A stretch of 64,000 nt of DNA. Source: an uncultured Actinomycetes bacterium (lineage in GTDB: Bacteria; Actinomycetota; Acidimicrobiia; Acidimicrobiales; RAAP-2). The DNA is taken from NCBI GenBank assembly GCA_903828785.1, contig CAIKNP010000022.1, positions 35,816-99,815 on the forward strand, written 5' to 3'. Both the position numbers and the translations under genes were made by a program. Positions 8,417 to 16,789 of this stretch are shown here, piece after piece. How positions within the stretch are numbered: position 1 is the first letter of the stretch; every line of letters begins with the position of its first letter. The notes beneath the pieces were generated by a model. It made no database searches. It saw only the letters and a list, made by a program, of their open reading frames with translations, and was not told the DNA's origin.

Positions 8417-9807
8417 GTCGTGGCACTCTTATCGACCTGCTGTACCTCGTCGCGGCGACGACCTTCATTATCGCCTTAAAGGGCCTCGGATCTCCCAAGC
8501 GTGCGCGACAAGGCAACCTCGTTGCGGCCCTGGGCATGGTGATCGCCGTGGTCGCCACTTTCTTCAAGCAGATTGATGGTCACGGCTTGCACCACGTTGG
8601 TTTGATCCTGCTGGCGATGGCTATTGGCGTCATCGTCGCGGTACCAGCGGCCCGCATGGTTCAAATGACGGCCATGCCGCAACTAGTGGCCATCTTCAAC
8701 GGTGTGGGTGGTGGTGCGGCTGCCCTGGTATCAATCACCGAGTTCAACCACATTCACTCCAGTCACCCGGCAACCTACATCACCCTCGAAGTACTTCTCG
8801 GTGTCCTGATTGGTACGGTCTCCTTCTCGGGATCGGCCATCGCTTACGCGAAACTCCAAGAGTTGATGACTGGTCGTCCCGTCACCTACCCCGGCCAGCA
8901 AGTCATCAACGCCGTCTTGGGCGTCGGTGGCCTCGCGCTGATTGTGATCATTCTGGTCACCGGGACGACGACGCTGCTCTGGGTTCTTCTGGCTCTGTCC
9001 TTCGTTCTGGGCATTGCCTTCGTGCTCCCCATCGGTGGGGCTGACGTACCCGTTCTGATTTCCCTCCTCAACTCCTTCACCGGTTTAGCGGTAGCGGCGT
9101 CGGGCTTCACGCTCGGGTCGAACTTGCTCATCGTTGCCGGTACCCTGGTCGGCGCCTCGGGTATCTTGCTCACGCGCCTCATGAGCAAGGCCATGGGCCG
9201 CTCCCTGGCCAACGTCTTGTTCTCGGCCTTTGGTTCCGCGACCACCGGCGGCGGCGCCAGCGGGGCGGACCAGCGTCCGGTGCGCTCAGGCAGCCCCGAA
9301 GATGCCGGTATCTTGATGAGCTTCGCCTCGCGCGTCGCGATCATCCCCGGCTACGGTCTGGCCGTGGCCCAAGCGCAGCACGTGTTGCGTGAGTTGGGTG
9401 AAGAGCTCGAGTCCAAGGGTATTGAAGTCTTCTACGCGATTCACCCGGTCGCCGGTCGTATGCCCGGTCACATGAACGTCCTGCTCGCGGAAGCCAGCGT
9501 CCCCTACGAACAGCTGAAGGAACTCGACGAGGCGAACTCCGAGATGCAAACCGCCGACGTGGCGCTCGTGGTGGGTGCTAACGACACCGTGAACCCGGCC
9601 GCCAGTGACGACAAGACCTCCCCCATCTACGGCATGCCCATCATCCACGCCGACCTGGCCGAGAACGTCATCTTCCTAAAGCGTTCCATGCGTCCCGGCT
9701 TCGCGGGCATCGAAAACGAGTTGCTCTACAACCCCAAGACGACCCTCGTTTTTGGCGACGCCAAGGACACCCTGACCAAACTGGTCGCGGCCGTCAAAGC
9801 CAACTAG
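8413..9807 (+). CDS. pntB: NAD(P) transhydrogenase subunit beta
   Basis: The beta subunit supplies the remaining membrane helices and the NADP(H)-binding domain facing the cytoplasm. The 464-residue protein has about nine helices, then the NADP domain with IIPGYGLAVAQAQH, FAIHPVAGRMPGHMNVLLAEA-like sequence and, near the end, VGANDTVNPAA and the KRSMRPGFAGIENEL segment. The GTG start at 8413 overlaps pntAB. It ends 3 nt before the convergent aldo/keto reductase gene, leaving no space for a separate terminator. Confidence 0.95.
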   Translation: MSRGTLIDLLYLVAATTFIIALKGLGSPKRARQGNLVAALGMVIAVVATFFKQIDGHGLHHVGLILLAMAIGVIVAVPAARMVQMTAMPQLVAIFNGVGGGAAALVSITEFNHIHSSHPATYITLEVLLGVLIGTVSFSGSAIAYAKLQELMTGRPVTYPGQQVINAVLGVGGLALIVIILVTGTTTLLWVLLALSFVLGIAFVLPIGGADVPVLISLLNSFTGLAVAASGFTLGSNLLIVAGTLVGASGILLTRLMSKAMGRSLANVLFSAFGSATTGGGASGADQRPVRSGSPEDAGILMSFASRVAIIPGYGLAVAQAQHVLRELGEELESKGIEVFYAIHPVAGRMPGHMNVLLAEASVPYEQLKELDEANSEMQTADVALVVGANDTVNPAASDDKTSPIYGMPIIHADLAENVIFLKRSMRPGFAGIENELLYNPKTTLVFGDAKDTLTKLVAAVKAN

Positions 9808-9810
9808 TTC

Positions 9811-10731
9811 TTAAGCGGTAAGCACGTTGAGCAGAGCGATCTGCTCGTCGCTGAGGTCCCGCACGGCCGCGACGTTGGCGCGGACCTGATCGGCGCTGGA
9901 CGCTCCCGCGATAACGGACGCTACCTCGTCGTGGGCGAGCAACCAGGAGAAGGCCAGCGACAAGATGGGGATTTCAATTTCGTCGGCGTGATTGAGTAAG
10001 TCACCGGTGCGACCCATCAAGACGTCGTTGGTCCAGTGCGCCACGCGCTCGGGCGGCATCAGGGAAAGGCGCGTCCCCTCCGGAATGGGCTGACCGGGCT
10101 GCACCTTGCCCGTCAGCAAGCCGTTCGCCAAGGGGTAGTAGGGCAAGAAGGCCACGTCGTTCTCGCGACAGAAGGCCAACACCCCATCGGTCTCGTGCTG
10201 ACGGTAGAGCAGCGAGTACTGGCACTGGGTCGAGACGAAGCGCGGGCCACTGCCGGCCGCGTCACGAGCCTCCACGAGCATCTCGGCGGTGAGATTAGAG
10301 CAACCAATTTCGCGCACCTTGCCCTCGGCCACGAGTTCTTGCATCGCGCCCAGGGTGTCGGCCAAGGGCGTCACCGGGTCGGGGAAGTGGAATTGGTAGA
10401 GGTCGATGTAGTCGGTGCCCAGTCGCGACAGAGACTGTTCGCAGGCCCACTTGACGTACTCGGGGGTGGCCTGCGAACCCGACTGGTCGTACTTCACCCC
10501 AAACTTGGTGGCGATGATGGCTTCGTCTCGACGGGCCCCGAGGGCTCGTCCGAGCAGAACCTCGGATTCCAGATTCCCGTAGATGTCGGCGGTGTCGAAG
10601 AAGTTGACCCCGGCCTCGAGGGCCCCCTGCACCACCGCGGTGGTGCCCGCTTGATCAAGGCGAGCCCCAAAGTTGTTGCACCCCACTCCCACCTCGGAGA
10701 CCATCAGTGATCCAATGGAGCGTCGTTGCAT
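9811..10731 (-). CDS. Aldo/keto reductase family oxidoreductase
   Basis: A 306-residue NADPH-dependent aldehyde or ketone reductase of the voltage-gated-channel-beta/YajO-like branch. The catalytic tetrad can be read: Asp and Tyr in FDTADIYG, Lys in IATKFG and His in YQFHFPDP. The barrel layout and the C-terminal cofactor region (IAGASSADQVRANV) are complete. The ATG at 10731 follows AAGGAAAAGCT. Substrate unknown; it stands alone and is divergent from the ferredoxin-gltX unit. Confidence 0.88.
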   Translation of the reverse strand: MQRRSIGSLMVSEVGVGCNNFGARLDQAGTTAVVQGALEAGVNFFDTADIYGNLESEVLLGRALGARRDEAIIATKFGVKYDQSGSQATPEYVKWACEQSLSRLGTDYIDLYQFHFPDPVTPLADTLGAMQELVAEGKVREIGCSNLTAEMLVEARDAAGSGPRFVSTQCQYSLLYRQHETDGVLAFCRENDVAFLPYYPLANGLLTGKVQPGQPIPEGTRLSLMPPERVAHWTNDVLMGRTGDLLNHADEIEIPILSLAFSWLLAHDEVASVIAGASSADQVRANVAAVRDLSDEQIALLNVLTA

Positions 10732-10788
10732 AGCTTTTCCTTACTCGTGACCCCTAGGGGTGGTGTCGATAGTGACCTCATCAAATAC

Positions 10789-10794
10789 TAAGGT
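10789..10794 (+). promoter_or_regulatory. Candidate -10 box (TAAGGT), leaderless start of ferredoxin gene
   Basis: TAAGGT ends 7 nt before the ATG at 10802, a spacing that places transcription start at the start codon. No ribosome-binding site is visible in the gap. Confidence 0.35.
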
Positions 10795-10801
10795 TGAGAG
10801 C

Positions 10802-10993
10802 ATGAAGGTAAGCGTCAACTTCGACCTCTGTTCCTCCAATGGTGTCTGCATGAGCATCGCCCCCGACGTCTTTGAGGTGCGCGACGACGGCTACCTCTAC
10901 GTCCTCAACGAACAGCCGGGCAGCGACCGGGCCGAAGCCGTTCGAGAGGCCGCCGCGAGCTGTCCCAACGGCGCCATTTCCATCGAGGAGTAG
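10802..10993 (+). CDS. Small [3Fe-4S] ferredoxin
   Basis: A 63-residue soluble electron carrier. Cys10 and Cys16 (CSSNGVC) and Cys54 (SCPNGAI) form a three-cysteine ligand set; the position that would give a fourth ligand is Asn13, so a 3Fe-4S cluster is expected. Such ferredoxins typically feed cytochrome P450 enzymes, but no P450 lies in this window. The ATG at 10802 is preferred to an upstream frame because it gives the standard MKVSVNFDLC start. It sits 2 nt before gltX, so it is co-transcribed with a tRNA synthetase, an unexpected pairing. Confidence 0.9.
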   Translation: MKVSVNFDLCSSNGVCMSIAPDVFEVRDDGYLYVLNEQPGSDRAEAVREAAASCPNGAISIEE

Positions 10994-10995
10994 GA

Positions 10996-12447
10996 ATGGT
11001 CGGACCCCGCGTCCGATTTGCGCCCTCGCCCACGGGATACTTCCACGTCGGCTCAGCGCGATCGGCCCTTTTCAATTGGTTCGTGGCTCGTCAGTCCCCC
11101 GACGGCTTTTTCATCTTGCGTATCGAAGACACCGACGCGGACCGTAATCGCGAAGAGTGGGTTGACGGCATCGTCAGCGCCATGACCTGGCTGGGCCTCG
11201 ACCTCGACGCCGGCCCCTTTCGCCAAAGTGACAACTTCCCCGCTCACGTCGCCGCCACCGAAGCCCTGCTCGCGCACGGATACCTCTACTACTGCGACTG
11301 CACGGGTGACCAGGTCACCGAGCGTAAGGGTGAAAACAAGACGCCCGGCTACGACGGCTTCTGTCGCGACCGTGGTCTGGCCCGCAGCGAACGCACCGCA
11401 CTGCGCTTCGCCACCCCGCGAGAGGGTCTCACCGTGGTCCCTGATCTCATTCGCGGTCAGGTCGAATTTCAAAACGCGCTCATTGATGACTTCGTAGTGG
11501 CCAAGTCCTCCGGCGTGGTCCTCTACGCCTTGGCGAACGTGACCGACGACCGTAATGACCGCATCACCCACGTCATTCGCGGCGAAGAGCACCTACCCAA
11601 TGCGCCCAAGCAGATGCTGCTCTGGTCCGCCCTCAATGACGTAAGCAAGCAAGAGGTTCCTCTCCCCCTCTACGCCCACCTTCCGCTGCTGGTCAACGAG
11701 CAGCGGAAGAAGCTGTCCAAGCGCAAGGACCCCGTAGCGACCGAGTCCTATCGTGACGAGGGCTACCTTCCCGAGGCCTTCGTGAATTACCTCGCTCTGC
11801 TGGGCTGGAGCCCGCGTGGTGACGAGGAGATCGTCGATCGTCAACTCCTCATCGATCAGTTCCGCCTGGAGGATGTTTCGCACTCGCCGGCCTTCTTCGA
11901 CGTCAAGAAATTACGCTCCTTCAACGGTGAGTACATCCGGCGCCTCAGCTCCGAGCAATTCCTCGAGGCCGTGGGGCCCTGGGTTGAGCCACGCGATGGC
12001 CAGTGGCAACCCACGGACCGCACTCCGCCCTGGCGAGAGGAGCAGTTCAACCGCGATCTCTTCGTCCGCGTAGCGCCACTGGTGCAAGAACGTATCGCGC
12101 TGCTCGGCGAAGCCCCCGGCATGGTCTCGTTCTTCTTCCTCGACACTCCCGATTTTGTCGAAGGCGATTTTGATAAGTCGCTGCGCAATGACCCCGTGGC
12201 TCAGGCCCTCCTCGGCGTCGCCATCGAACGTTTCGGGGAGATTGAGTGGCGCAGTGACGTGCTCCACGAAACGACCGTGGCGCTGGGTGAAGCCATGGGT
12301 CTCAACTTGCGCAAAGCGCAAGCCCCCATTCGCTGTGCCGTGACGGGTGCCTTAATTGGTCCGCCACTTTTTGAGTCGCTCGAAATTCTGGGTCGGGATC
12401 GAACCCTTACTCGTTTGCGAGAGGCCCTGGCCCGGTGCTCGGCCTAA
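10996..12447 (+). CDS. gltX: Glutamate--tRNA ligase
   Basis: Charges tRNA-Glu with glutamate. The 483-residue class-I synthetase starts with RFAPSPTGYFHVGSARSALFNW, in which HVGS replaces the usual HIGG, and carries the second signature KKLSKRKDP in place of KMSKS. The zinc-like cysteine region CDCTGDQVTERKG is partly kept. Because many Actinomycetota lack GlnRS, this enzyme may also misacylate tRNA-Gln for repair by GatCAB; that is inference. The tRNA-Gln and tRNA-Glu genes follow about 700 nt downstream. The 3' end overlaps the next gene by 13 nt. Confidence 0.95.
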   Translation: MVGPRVRFAPSPTGYFHVGSARSALFNWFVARQSPDGFFILRIEDTDADRNREEWVDGIVSAMTWLGLDLDAGPFRQSDNFPAHVAATEALLAHGYLYYCDCTGDQVTERKGENKTPGYDGFCRDRGLARSERTALRFATPREGLTVVPDLIRGQVEFQNALIDDFVVAKSSGVVLYALANVTDDRNDRITHVIRGEEHLPNAPKQMLLWSALNDVSKQEVPLPLYAHLPLLVNEQRKKLSKRKDPVATESYRDEGYLPEAFVNYLALLGWSPRGDEEIVDRQLLIDQFRLEDVSHSPAFFDVKKLRSFNGEYIRRLSSEQFLEAVGPWVEPRDGQWQPTDRTPPWREEQFNRDLFVRVAPLVQERIALLGEAPGMVSFFFLDTPDFVEGDFDKSLRNDPVAQALLGVAIERFGEIEWRSDVLHETTVALGEAMGLNLRKAQAPIRCAVTGALIGPPLFESLEILGRDRTLTRLREALARCSA

Positions 12448-13091
12448 TCTTCGCGCCGCTGCGGCTCGCCTTTAAAATCGTGAGCGCCCTCGTCACCCTG
12501 CTGGTGTTGTACTTGGCGGTGACCTTCGCTCAGGTGTGGCTCACTGGTCGTGATCACTCGACGGGGACGGCGCAAGCCATCATTGTCTTTGGCACCACGG
12601 AAGATAACGGAACGCCCTCCCCCGTGTTGGCGGCTCGACTCAAGGAGACGCTCGCCGTCTACCAGGCGCACCGAGCCCCCTGGGTGGTGGTGACGGGCGG
12701 TAAGCGCCCCGGTGACGTCTACAGCGAAGCGGGCGTGTCGGCCACCTTTCTCGAACAACACGGGGTGCCGGCCGGGCGAATCATCATTGGCTCGGGCAGC
12801 GATACCTGGCAAAACATCTCGAGCGTCATTGCCACTTTGAAGCAACGCGGTCTCATCCACGTCATTACCGTCACTGATCCCTTTCACGAATACCGAGCCA
12901 TGGCGATCGCCAGCGCACAGGGGCTTTACCCCAAACCGTCGCCGGTTCCGAGCTCGAGCACTATCAGCTCAAGCCTTTGGCACTACTACCTTAAGGAGAC
13001 AGTGGCGGTCGCGGCGGGACGCATTGTTGGCTACGGCACCCTGAGTCATTGGACCACCGGACACAGCATCACCTGGCCGTCTGGCGGGTGA
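12435..13091 (+). CDS. YdcF-like (DUF218) membrane-anchored protein
   Basis: A 218-residue protein with one N-terminal membrane helix (about residues 10-32) and an extracytoplasmic DUF218 domain. Family marks visible are AIIVFG near the domain start, ARLKETLAVYQ, WVVVTGGK, the acidic SEAG segment, the GSGSDTWQNISS motif and the DPFHEYRAMAIA segment. DUF218 proteins are linked to envelope or cofactor metabolism but the reaction is mostly unknown. The GTG at 12435 lies inside the end of gltX, which suggests translational coupling. Confidence 0.85.
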   Translation: MLGLIFAPLRLAFKIVSALVTLLVLYLAVTFAQVWLTGRDHSTGTAQAIIVFGTTEDNGTPSPVLAARLKETLAVYQAHRAPWVVVTGGKRPGDVYSEAGVSATFLEQHGVPAGRIIIGSGSDTWQNISSVIATLKQRGLIHVITVTDPFHEYRAMAIASAQGLYPKPSPVPSSSTISSSLWHYYLKETVAVAAGRIVGYGTLSHWTTGHSITWPSGG

Positions 13092-13122
13092 GCATCCCGC
13101 TCGGGTAGAATTGCCAAGCCCT

Positions 13123-13194
13123 TCGGGGGTGGTGTAATTGGCAACACAACTGGTTCTGGTCCAGTTATTCAGGGTTCGAGTCCTTGCCCCCGAG
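13123..13194 (+). tRNA. tRNA-Gln (anticodon CTG)
   Basis: The 7-bp acceptor stem TCGGGGG/CCCCCGA, the D-arm, the anticodon stem ACTGG/CCAGT with loop TTCTGGT and the T-arm CAGGG-TTCGAGT-CCTTG all fold. CCA is not encoded. A TAGAAT hexamer at 13105-13110 is a plausible -10 box for this gene. Confidence 0.93.
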
Positions 13195-13200
13195 CGAAGT

Positions 13201-13224
13201 CAGCGGTTGATTCCACAACCGCTG
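13201..13224. repeat. Perfect 9-bp hairpin between the two tRNA genes
   Basis: CAGCGGTTG and CAACCGCTG flank a 6-nt loop. No T-run follows, so it is more likely a processing or spacing structure in the tRNA-Gln/tRNA-Glu precursor than a terminator. Confidence 0.6.
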
Positions 13225-13231
13225 GCCTCAT

Positions 13232-13304
13232 GGTCCCATCGTCTAGTGGCCTAGGACAATACCCTCTCAAGGTATAGGCACGGGTTCGAATCCCGTTGGG
13301 ACTG
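13232..13304 (+). tRNA. tRNA-Glu (anticodon CTC)
   Basis: The acceptor stem GGTCCCA/TGGGACT has one terminal G-T pair. The anticodon stem ATACC/GGTAT encloses the loop CTCTCAA, giving anticodon CTC, and the T-arm CGGG-TTCGAAT-CCCG is complete. CCA is not encoded. It lies 37 nt after tRNA-Gln and probably shares its transcript. Confidence 0.93.
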
Positions 13305-13312
13305 CTCAAAGA

Positions 13313-13346
13313 GGGGGTGCTCGCCAATTGGCGGGCCCCCCATTTT
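13313..13346 (+). terminator. Rho-independent terminator after tRNA-Glu
   Basis: A 12-bp stem with a single bulged T (GGGGG-T-GCTCGCC against GGCGGGC-CCCCC) encloses an AATT loop and is followed by ATTTT. It closes the tRNA transcript. Confidence 0.8.
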
Positions 13347-13430
13347 CACTACTCGCTGCGAAGTCCATCGTCGAGGCCCTGCGCTTGGTGAGTGCGACCA
13401 ATGGCCGCGAAAGCTCGCGAGTACCCCTGT

Positions 13431-13436
13431 TAGGGT
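13431..13436 (+). promoter_or_regulatory. Candidate -10 box (TAGGGT), leaderless start of aquaporin gene
   Basis: TAGGGT ends 6 nt before the GTG at 13443. The gap GATGAG is not a good ribosome-binding site. Confidence 0.35.
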
Positions 13437-13442
13437 GATGAG

Positions 13443-14120
13443 GTGAGCACGCTTCGAGTACTCTTCGCTGAGTTTCTGGGCAGTCTCCTGCTGACGGCAA
13501 TTGTCATTGGTTCGGGCATCGCGGCCCAACAGCTTTCACCTCACCAAATCGGACTCGAACTCCTCGAAAACGCGGCCGTTACCGCCGGTGGACTCTACGT
13601 ACTTATTACCGTCTTTGGCGCGGTCTCGGGGGCCCACTTCAACCCGGTGGTGTCCTTTGCGGATATCTTTCTTGGGGAAAACACCGTCGTCCGGGCATTG
13701 CAATACCTCCCCGCCCAAGTAGCTGGATGCGTGGGCGGCGCCTGGCTCGCTAACGCAATGTTCGCGCTTCCGACCTTGGAGATTTCCACCCACGTCCGGG
13801 CGAACGCCCCTCATTTTCTCTCGGAAGTGGTGGCAACCGCCGGACTAATACTCGTCATCTTCGGTCTGTCTCGGAACGGGCTGCACCAAAGAATTGCCGC
13901 TGCGGTCGCGTGCTACATCGGCGCCGCCTACTTCTTCACCAGTTCAACGAGTTTCGCCAACCCCGCCATTGTGGTGGGGCGAATGTTCTCCGATTCCTTC
14001 GCCGGTATTGCGCCCTCGTCCGCACTGTCGTACATTGTGGCCGAGATTATCGGTGGAGCGCTGGGGGTCGTCCTCGTCGTCGTGCTCTATCCAAAAAGGA
14101 TTGTCCATGCCCAAACCTGA
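13443..14120 (+). CDS. MIP-family channel (aquaglyceroporin-like), probable As(III) exit channel
   Basis: A 225-residue six-helix channel with both half-helix pore motifs: NPV in GAHFNPVVS and NPA in SFANPAIVVGRMFSDSFAGIAP. MIP channels pass water, glycerol or metalloids. This one overlaps the arsenate reductase gene by 14 nt, the arrangement described for the AqpS-ArsC pair of Sinorhizobium, in which arsenate is reduced and arsenite leaves through the channel. By that analogy arsenite is the likely substrate. No arsR or arsB is seen in the window. Confidence 0.85.
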   Translation: MSTLRVLFAEFLGSLLLTAIVIGSGIAAQQLSPHQIGLELLENAAVTAGGLYVLITVFGAVSGAHFNPVVSFADIFLGENTVVRALQYLPAQVAGCVGGAWLANAMFALPTLEISTHVRANAPHFLSEVVATAGLILVIFGLSRNGLHQRIAAAVACYIGAAYFFTSSTSFANPAIVVGRMFSDSFAGIAPSSALSYIVAEIIGGALGVVLVVVLYPKRIVHAQT

Positions 14121-14517
14121 AGTTCTCTTCGTCTGTGTCCACAACGCCGGGCGCAGCCAGATGGCTGCCGCCTTTCTCATGGTGCTGAGCCAGGGCGAAG
14201 TCAGCGTCCGATCCGCCGGTACTGCTCCGGCGGACAGCATCAATCCCGCCGTCATCGAGGCCATGGCGGAAAAGGGTATCGACCTGCTCGCCATGGGAGC
14301 CAAGCCCAAAATTCTCGAAAGCGAAGTGGTGCAGGGCTCGGACTACGTCATCACCATGGGCTGCGGCGACGAGTGTCCCTTCTTTCCTGGTGTGCACTAT
14401 CTCGACTGGACGCTCGACGACCCGGCGGGTCAGGGCGTTGACGCCGTTCGACCCATTCGCGATGAAATTGAACGGCGGGTCACCGAGCTCTTGGCGACTA
14501 TTAACGGCGCCTCGTAG
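14107..14517 (+). CDS. arsC: Arsenate reductase, thioredoxin-coupled low-molecular-weight phosphatase type
   Basis: A 136-residue protein that reduces arsenate to arsenite. The phosphatase loop VCVHNAGRSQMA carries the nucleophilic Cys and the Arg, and the two resolving cysteines are in MGCGDECPFFPG. The C-terminal D-P-A/D segment DWTLDDPAGQGVDAVRPIRDEI has the conserved Asp general acid. The ATG at 14107 lies inside the end of the aquaporin gene. A phosphotyrosine phosphatase is excluded by the CGDEC motif. Confidence 0.93.
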   Translation: MPKPEVLFVCVHNAGRSQMAAAFLMVLSQGEVSVRSAGTAPADSINPAVIEAMAEKGIDLLAMGAKPKILESEVVQGSDYVITMGCGDECPFFPGVHYLDWTLDDPAGQGVDAVRPIRDEIERRVTELLATINGAS

Positions 14518-14562
14518 GTCCGCCCGAGTCGTGGTACTGGCGGCGTGACGCCGGCCTTCTTC

Positions 14563-14568
14563 TAGGCT
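14563..14568 (+). promoter_or_regulatory. Candidate -10 box (TAGGCT), leaderless start of exonuclease III gene
   Basis: TAGGCT ends 6 nt before the ATG at 14575, with no ribosome-binding site in the gap. Confidence 0.35.
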
Positions 14569-14574
14569 GGCAGT

Positions 14575-15378
14575 ATGTCTCCCAAACTCGCCTCCTGGAA
14601 CGTCAACGGCATTCGTGCGGTACACGGGAAGGGCTCATTCGACACCTTCTTAAACGAAGTGCAGCCCGACATCGTTTGCTTGCAGGAGATAAAGGCGCAG
14701 CAAGCCCAGTCTCCACTGGAGCTCTCGGGATACCACGAATTCTGGAACGCCGCCGAAAAGCCGGGCTATTCCGGCACGGCCATCTTCTCGAAGATTGCGC
14801 CACTGGCCGTCACCTACGGCCTCCCCCGGCGTCTCGAAACCAAACACGGACTCCACGATGACGAGTTCGGAAATACCAATCTCGAAGGGAGGGTACTCAC
14901 GGCCGAATTCGACGACTTCTTCCTCGTCACCTGCTACACCCCCAACGTCAAGGACGATCTGAGCCGCCTTCGTGTTCGCCACGAAAAATGGGACCCCGCC
15001 TTCCTTTCGCACGTCAAAGCGCTGCAGAAAAAGAAGCCCGTCGTTTTCTGTGGAGACCTCAATGTCGCCCATACCGATGACGACCTCGCTCGCCCCAAGC
15101 AGAACGTGGGCAAGGCGGGTTTCACCGACGAAGAGCGCGCCGGCTTTGTGGCCATGCTGGCCGCGGGTTTCGTGGACAGTTTTCGCCTCTTCACCCAGGG
15201 CAACGGCCACTACACCTGGTGGTCCTACCGTGGCGGTGCCCGAGCAAGCAATGTTGGTTGGCGCATCGACTACTTTTTGATCTCGGCGACCCTCGCCCCC
15301 AACATCGTGGCCGCCGAGATTCACGATGACATCACGGGCAGCGATCACTGCCCCGTGAGCATCACGCTGGCTTTCTAG
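14575..15378 (+). CDS. xth: Exodeoxyribonuclease III / AP endonuclease
   Basis: A 267-residue base-excision-repair enzyme that cuts 5' to abasic sites and removes blocked 3' ends. The metal and catalytic motifs are complete: SWNVNGIRA, LQEIKA with the metal-binding Glu, GDLNVAHTDDDLARPK, GWRIDYFLIS and GSDHCPV with the catalytic Asp-His pair. Length is normal. It ends before a strong palindrome shared with the convergent secreted-protein gene. Confidence 0.95.
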   Translation: MSPKLASWNVNGIRAVHGKGSFDTFLNEVQPDIVCLQEIKAQQAQSPLELSGYHEFWNAAEKPGYSGTAIFSKIAPLAVTYGLPRRLETKHGLHDDEFGNTNLEGRVLTAEFDDFFLVTCYTPNVKDDLSRLRVRHEKWDPAFLSHVKALQKKKPVVFCGDLNVAHTDDDLARPKQNVGKAGFTDEERAGFVAMLAAGFVDSFRLFTQGNGHYTWWSYRGGARASNVGWRIDYFLISATLAPNIVAAEIHDDITGSDHCPVSITLAF

Positions 15379-15435
15379 CCTCGAGCTACTCCTGCCCTCG
15401 ACGCTGTTGTGTCGGGCCCCCGCGTGTCACCAATG

Positions 15436-15465
15436 CGAATGGCGCCCCCGCGGGGGCGCCATTCG
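15436..15465. terminator. Perfect 30-bp palindrome, likely bidirectional terminator
   Basis: CGAATGGCGCCCCCG is followed directly by its exact reverse complement. It lies between two convergent genes (xth and the secreted protein), the expected place for a two-way terminator, although T-runs are short on both sides. Confidence 0.65.
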
Positions 15466-15496
15466 TACCTCATCGATGTCCGAAAATGCCAGTCGC

Positions 15497-16789
15497 TTAG
15501 GCCTTCACTCGCCAAATGATTTGAGCGGGCTTCGAAGCGTTGCCCGCCTTGTCGGAGGCATAGACCTCGAAGCGGTGGATCATCTTTGACAGCTTGGTGA
15601 GCGTCACACCGGAGGCGCAAGGCTTAGGAATGGATCGGTCCAGGGAGCAGAAGTACGTGAAGCTCTTTGACAGGTTGTCCTTGGCCGCAAATTGCACCGA
15701 GAAGGTCCGCTGCTTCGTCGAGCCCGGGGACTTGGTCGTGATCCTTACGCTAGGTGCGACGATGTCGAGCGCGGCTCCCTGGTTCAAGTTGAGCGCAACC
15801 ATCTGGTTGCTAATCAGGGTCCCGATGGTGCTGGGCGCTTCGCTCAGGGCTTCGTGATTCTCACTGTCGTAGGCTCCGGTGTACTTGTAGAACTCGTAGC
15901 GGCGCGTTACCGACAGGCTGTTCTTGGAGAGTTGTAGTTCACTGGTAATTTGACTCGACACCGGCCCGTTATCGGCGCTGCACTGCCCACCGGTTTGGAT
16001 CAGGATGGGCTCACTACCAGGCTGAGAGCCATTACTTCCCCCGCTCGACGGGTCGGCCTTGGTCGGTACTTGCTTGTCTCCCGAGAGCAGGTGACCCAGA
16101 TTCGCCTTCGAAGATGACTGGTTCATAAATACCTTGACCCAGACGGCATCACCACACATGGCGGCACCTTCGGTTTCCGGGGCCACCACGACCGCTTGGA
16201 TCTTTGGCGCGGCGTTGTTCGGCTGAGGCTGAACGTTCCAGGTGGGGGCCAGAATGGGTAGACCCGTGGGTGACGATGACGCAGCCACGAGCTGTCCCTT
16301 GTGTACCTTGTCCGCCACCAGCCAGTTGTAAATCACGTTGGTCGGATTAGCGGACAAACTGAAACCGAAGTGCTCGCAGCCCAGGACGGGGTAATTGGGA
16401 GAACCGCCGGTCCAGCAGGCGTGGCCCATCGTCGTCGTAATTGCGGCGGGTGATGGGGTGCCCTGCAGCCAGCTTCCCGAAACGGGATCGTAGGCGGAGG
16501 CGTAGGTAATCAGGGTGTCGGCGCCACCGTGAATGGACTGCACCGTTGGGTTGCCGTAGCGCTCGTAAGGGGCTCCAAATTCGTAAAGGACGTTGGACGG
16601 CGTGATGCCGTCGAGTTCCACTTCGAAACCGTGCGTTACGTCACCGGTGTCGTTAAACACGTCAAAATTCGACAGAGCACCGTACATGGGTGGCGTCGCG
16701 CTTCCGCTCGAACTCGCCACGGTGAAGAGCCCACCACTGACGACCATAACGGCGGCCACGCTGCTCGCAATTCTTGATAAACGCTTCAT
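15497..16789 (-). CDS. Secreted protein with C-terminal Ig-like domain, function unknown
   Basis: A 430-residue exported protein. Residues 1-32 are a Sec signal peptide (MKRLSRIASSVAAVMVVSGG then an AxA-like site). The middle part, with paired cysteines (HACWTGG and VLGCEHFG), matches nothing I recognise. Residues about 350-430 look like the Ig-like repeat found in many secreted proteins, with FTYFCSLD, PCASGVTL, HRFEVYASDKAGN and the closing IIWRV. The ATG at 16789 follows a strong AAAGGAGAAGTA site; the upstream extension is not protein-like. A small open frame upstream ends at TAATG over this start. Confidence 0.8.
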   Translation of the reverse strand: MKRLSRIASSVAAVMVVSGGLFTVASSSGSATPPMYGALSNFDVFNDTGDVTHGFEVELDGITPSNVLYEFGAPYERYGNPTVQSIHGGADTLITYASAYDPVSGSWLQGTPSPAAITTTMGHACWTGGSPNYPVLGCEHFGFSLSANPTNVIYNWLVADKVHKGQLVAASSSPTGLPILAPTWNVQPQPNNAAPKIQAVVVAPETEGAAMCGDAVWVKVFMNQSSSKANLGHLLSGDKQVPTKADPSSGGSNGSQPGSEPILIQTGGQCSADNGPVSSQITSELQLSKNSLSVTRRYEFYKYTGAYDSENHEALSEAPSTIGTLISNQMVALNLNQGAALDIVAPSVRITTKSPGSTKQRTFSVQFAAKDNLSKSFTYFCSLDRSIPKPCASGVTLTKLSKMIHRFEVYASDKAGNASKPAQIIWRVKA

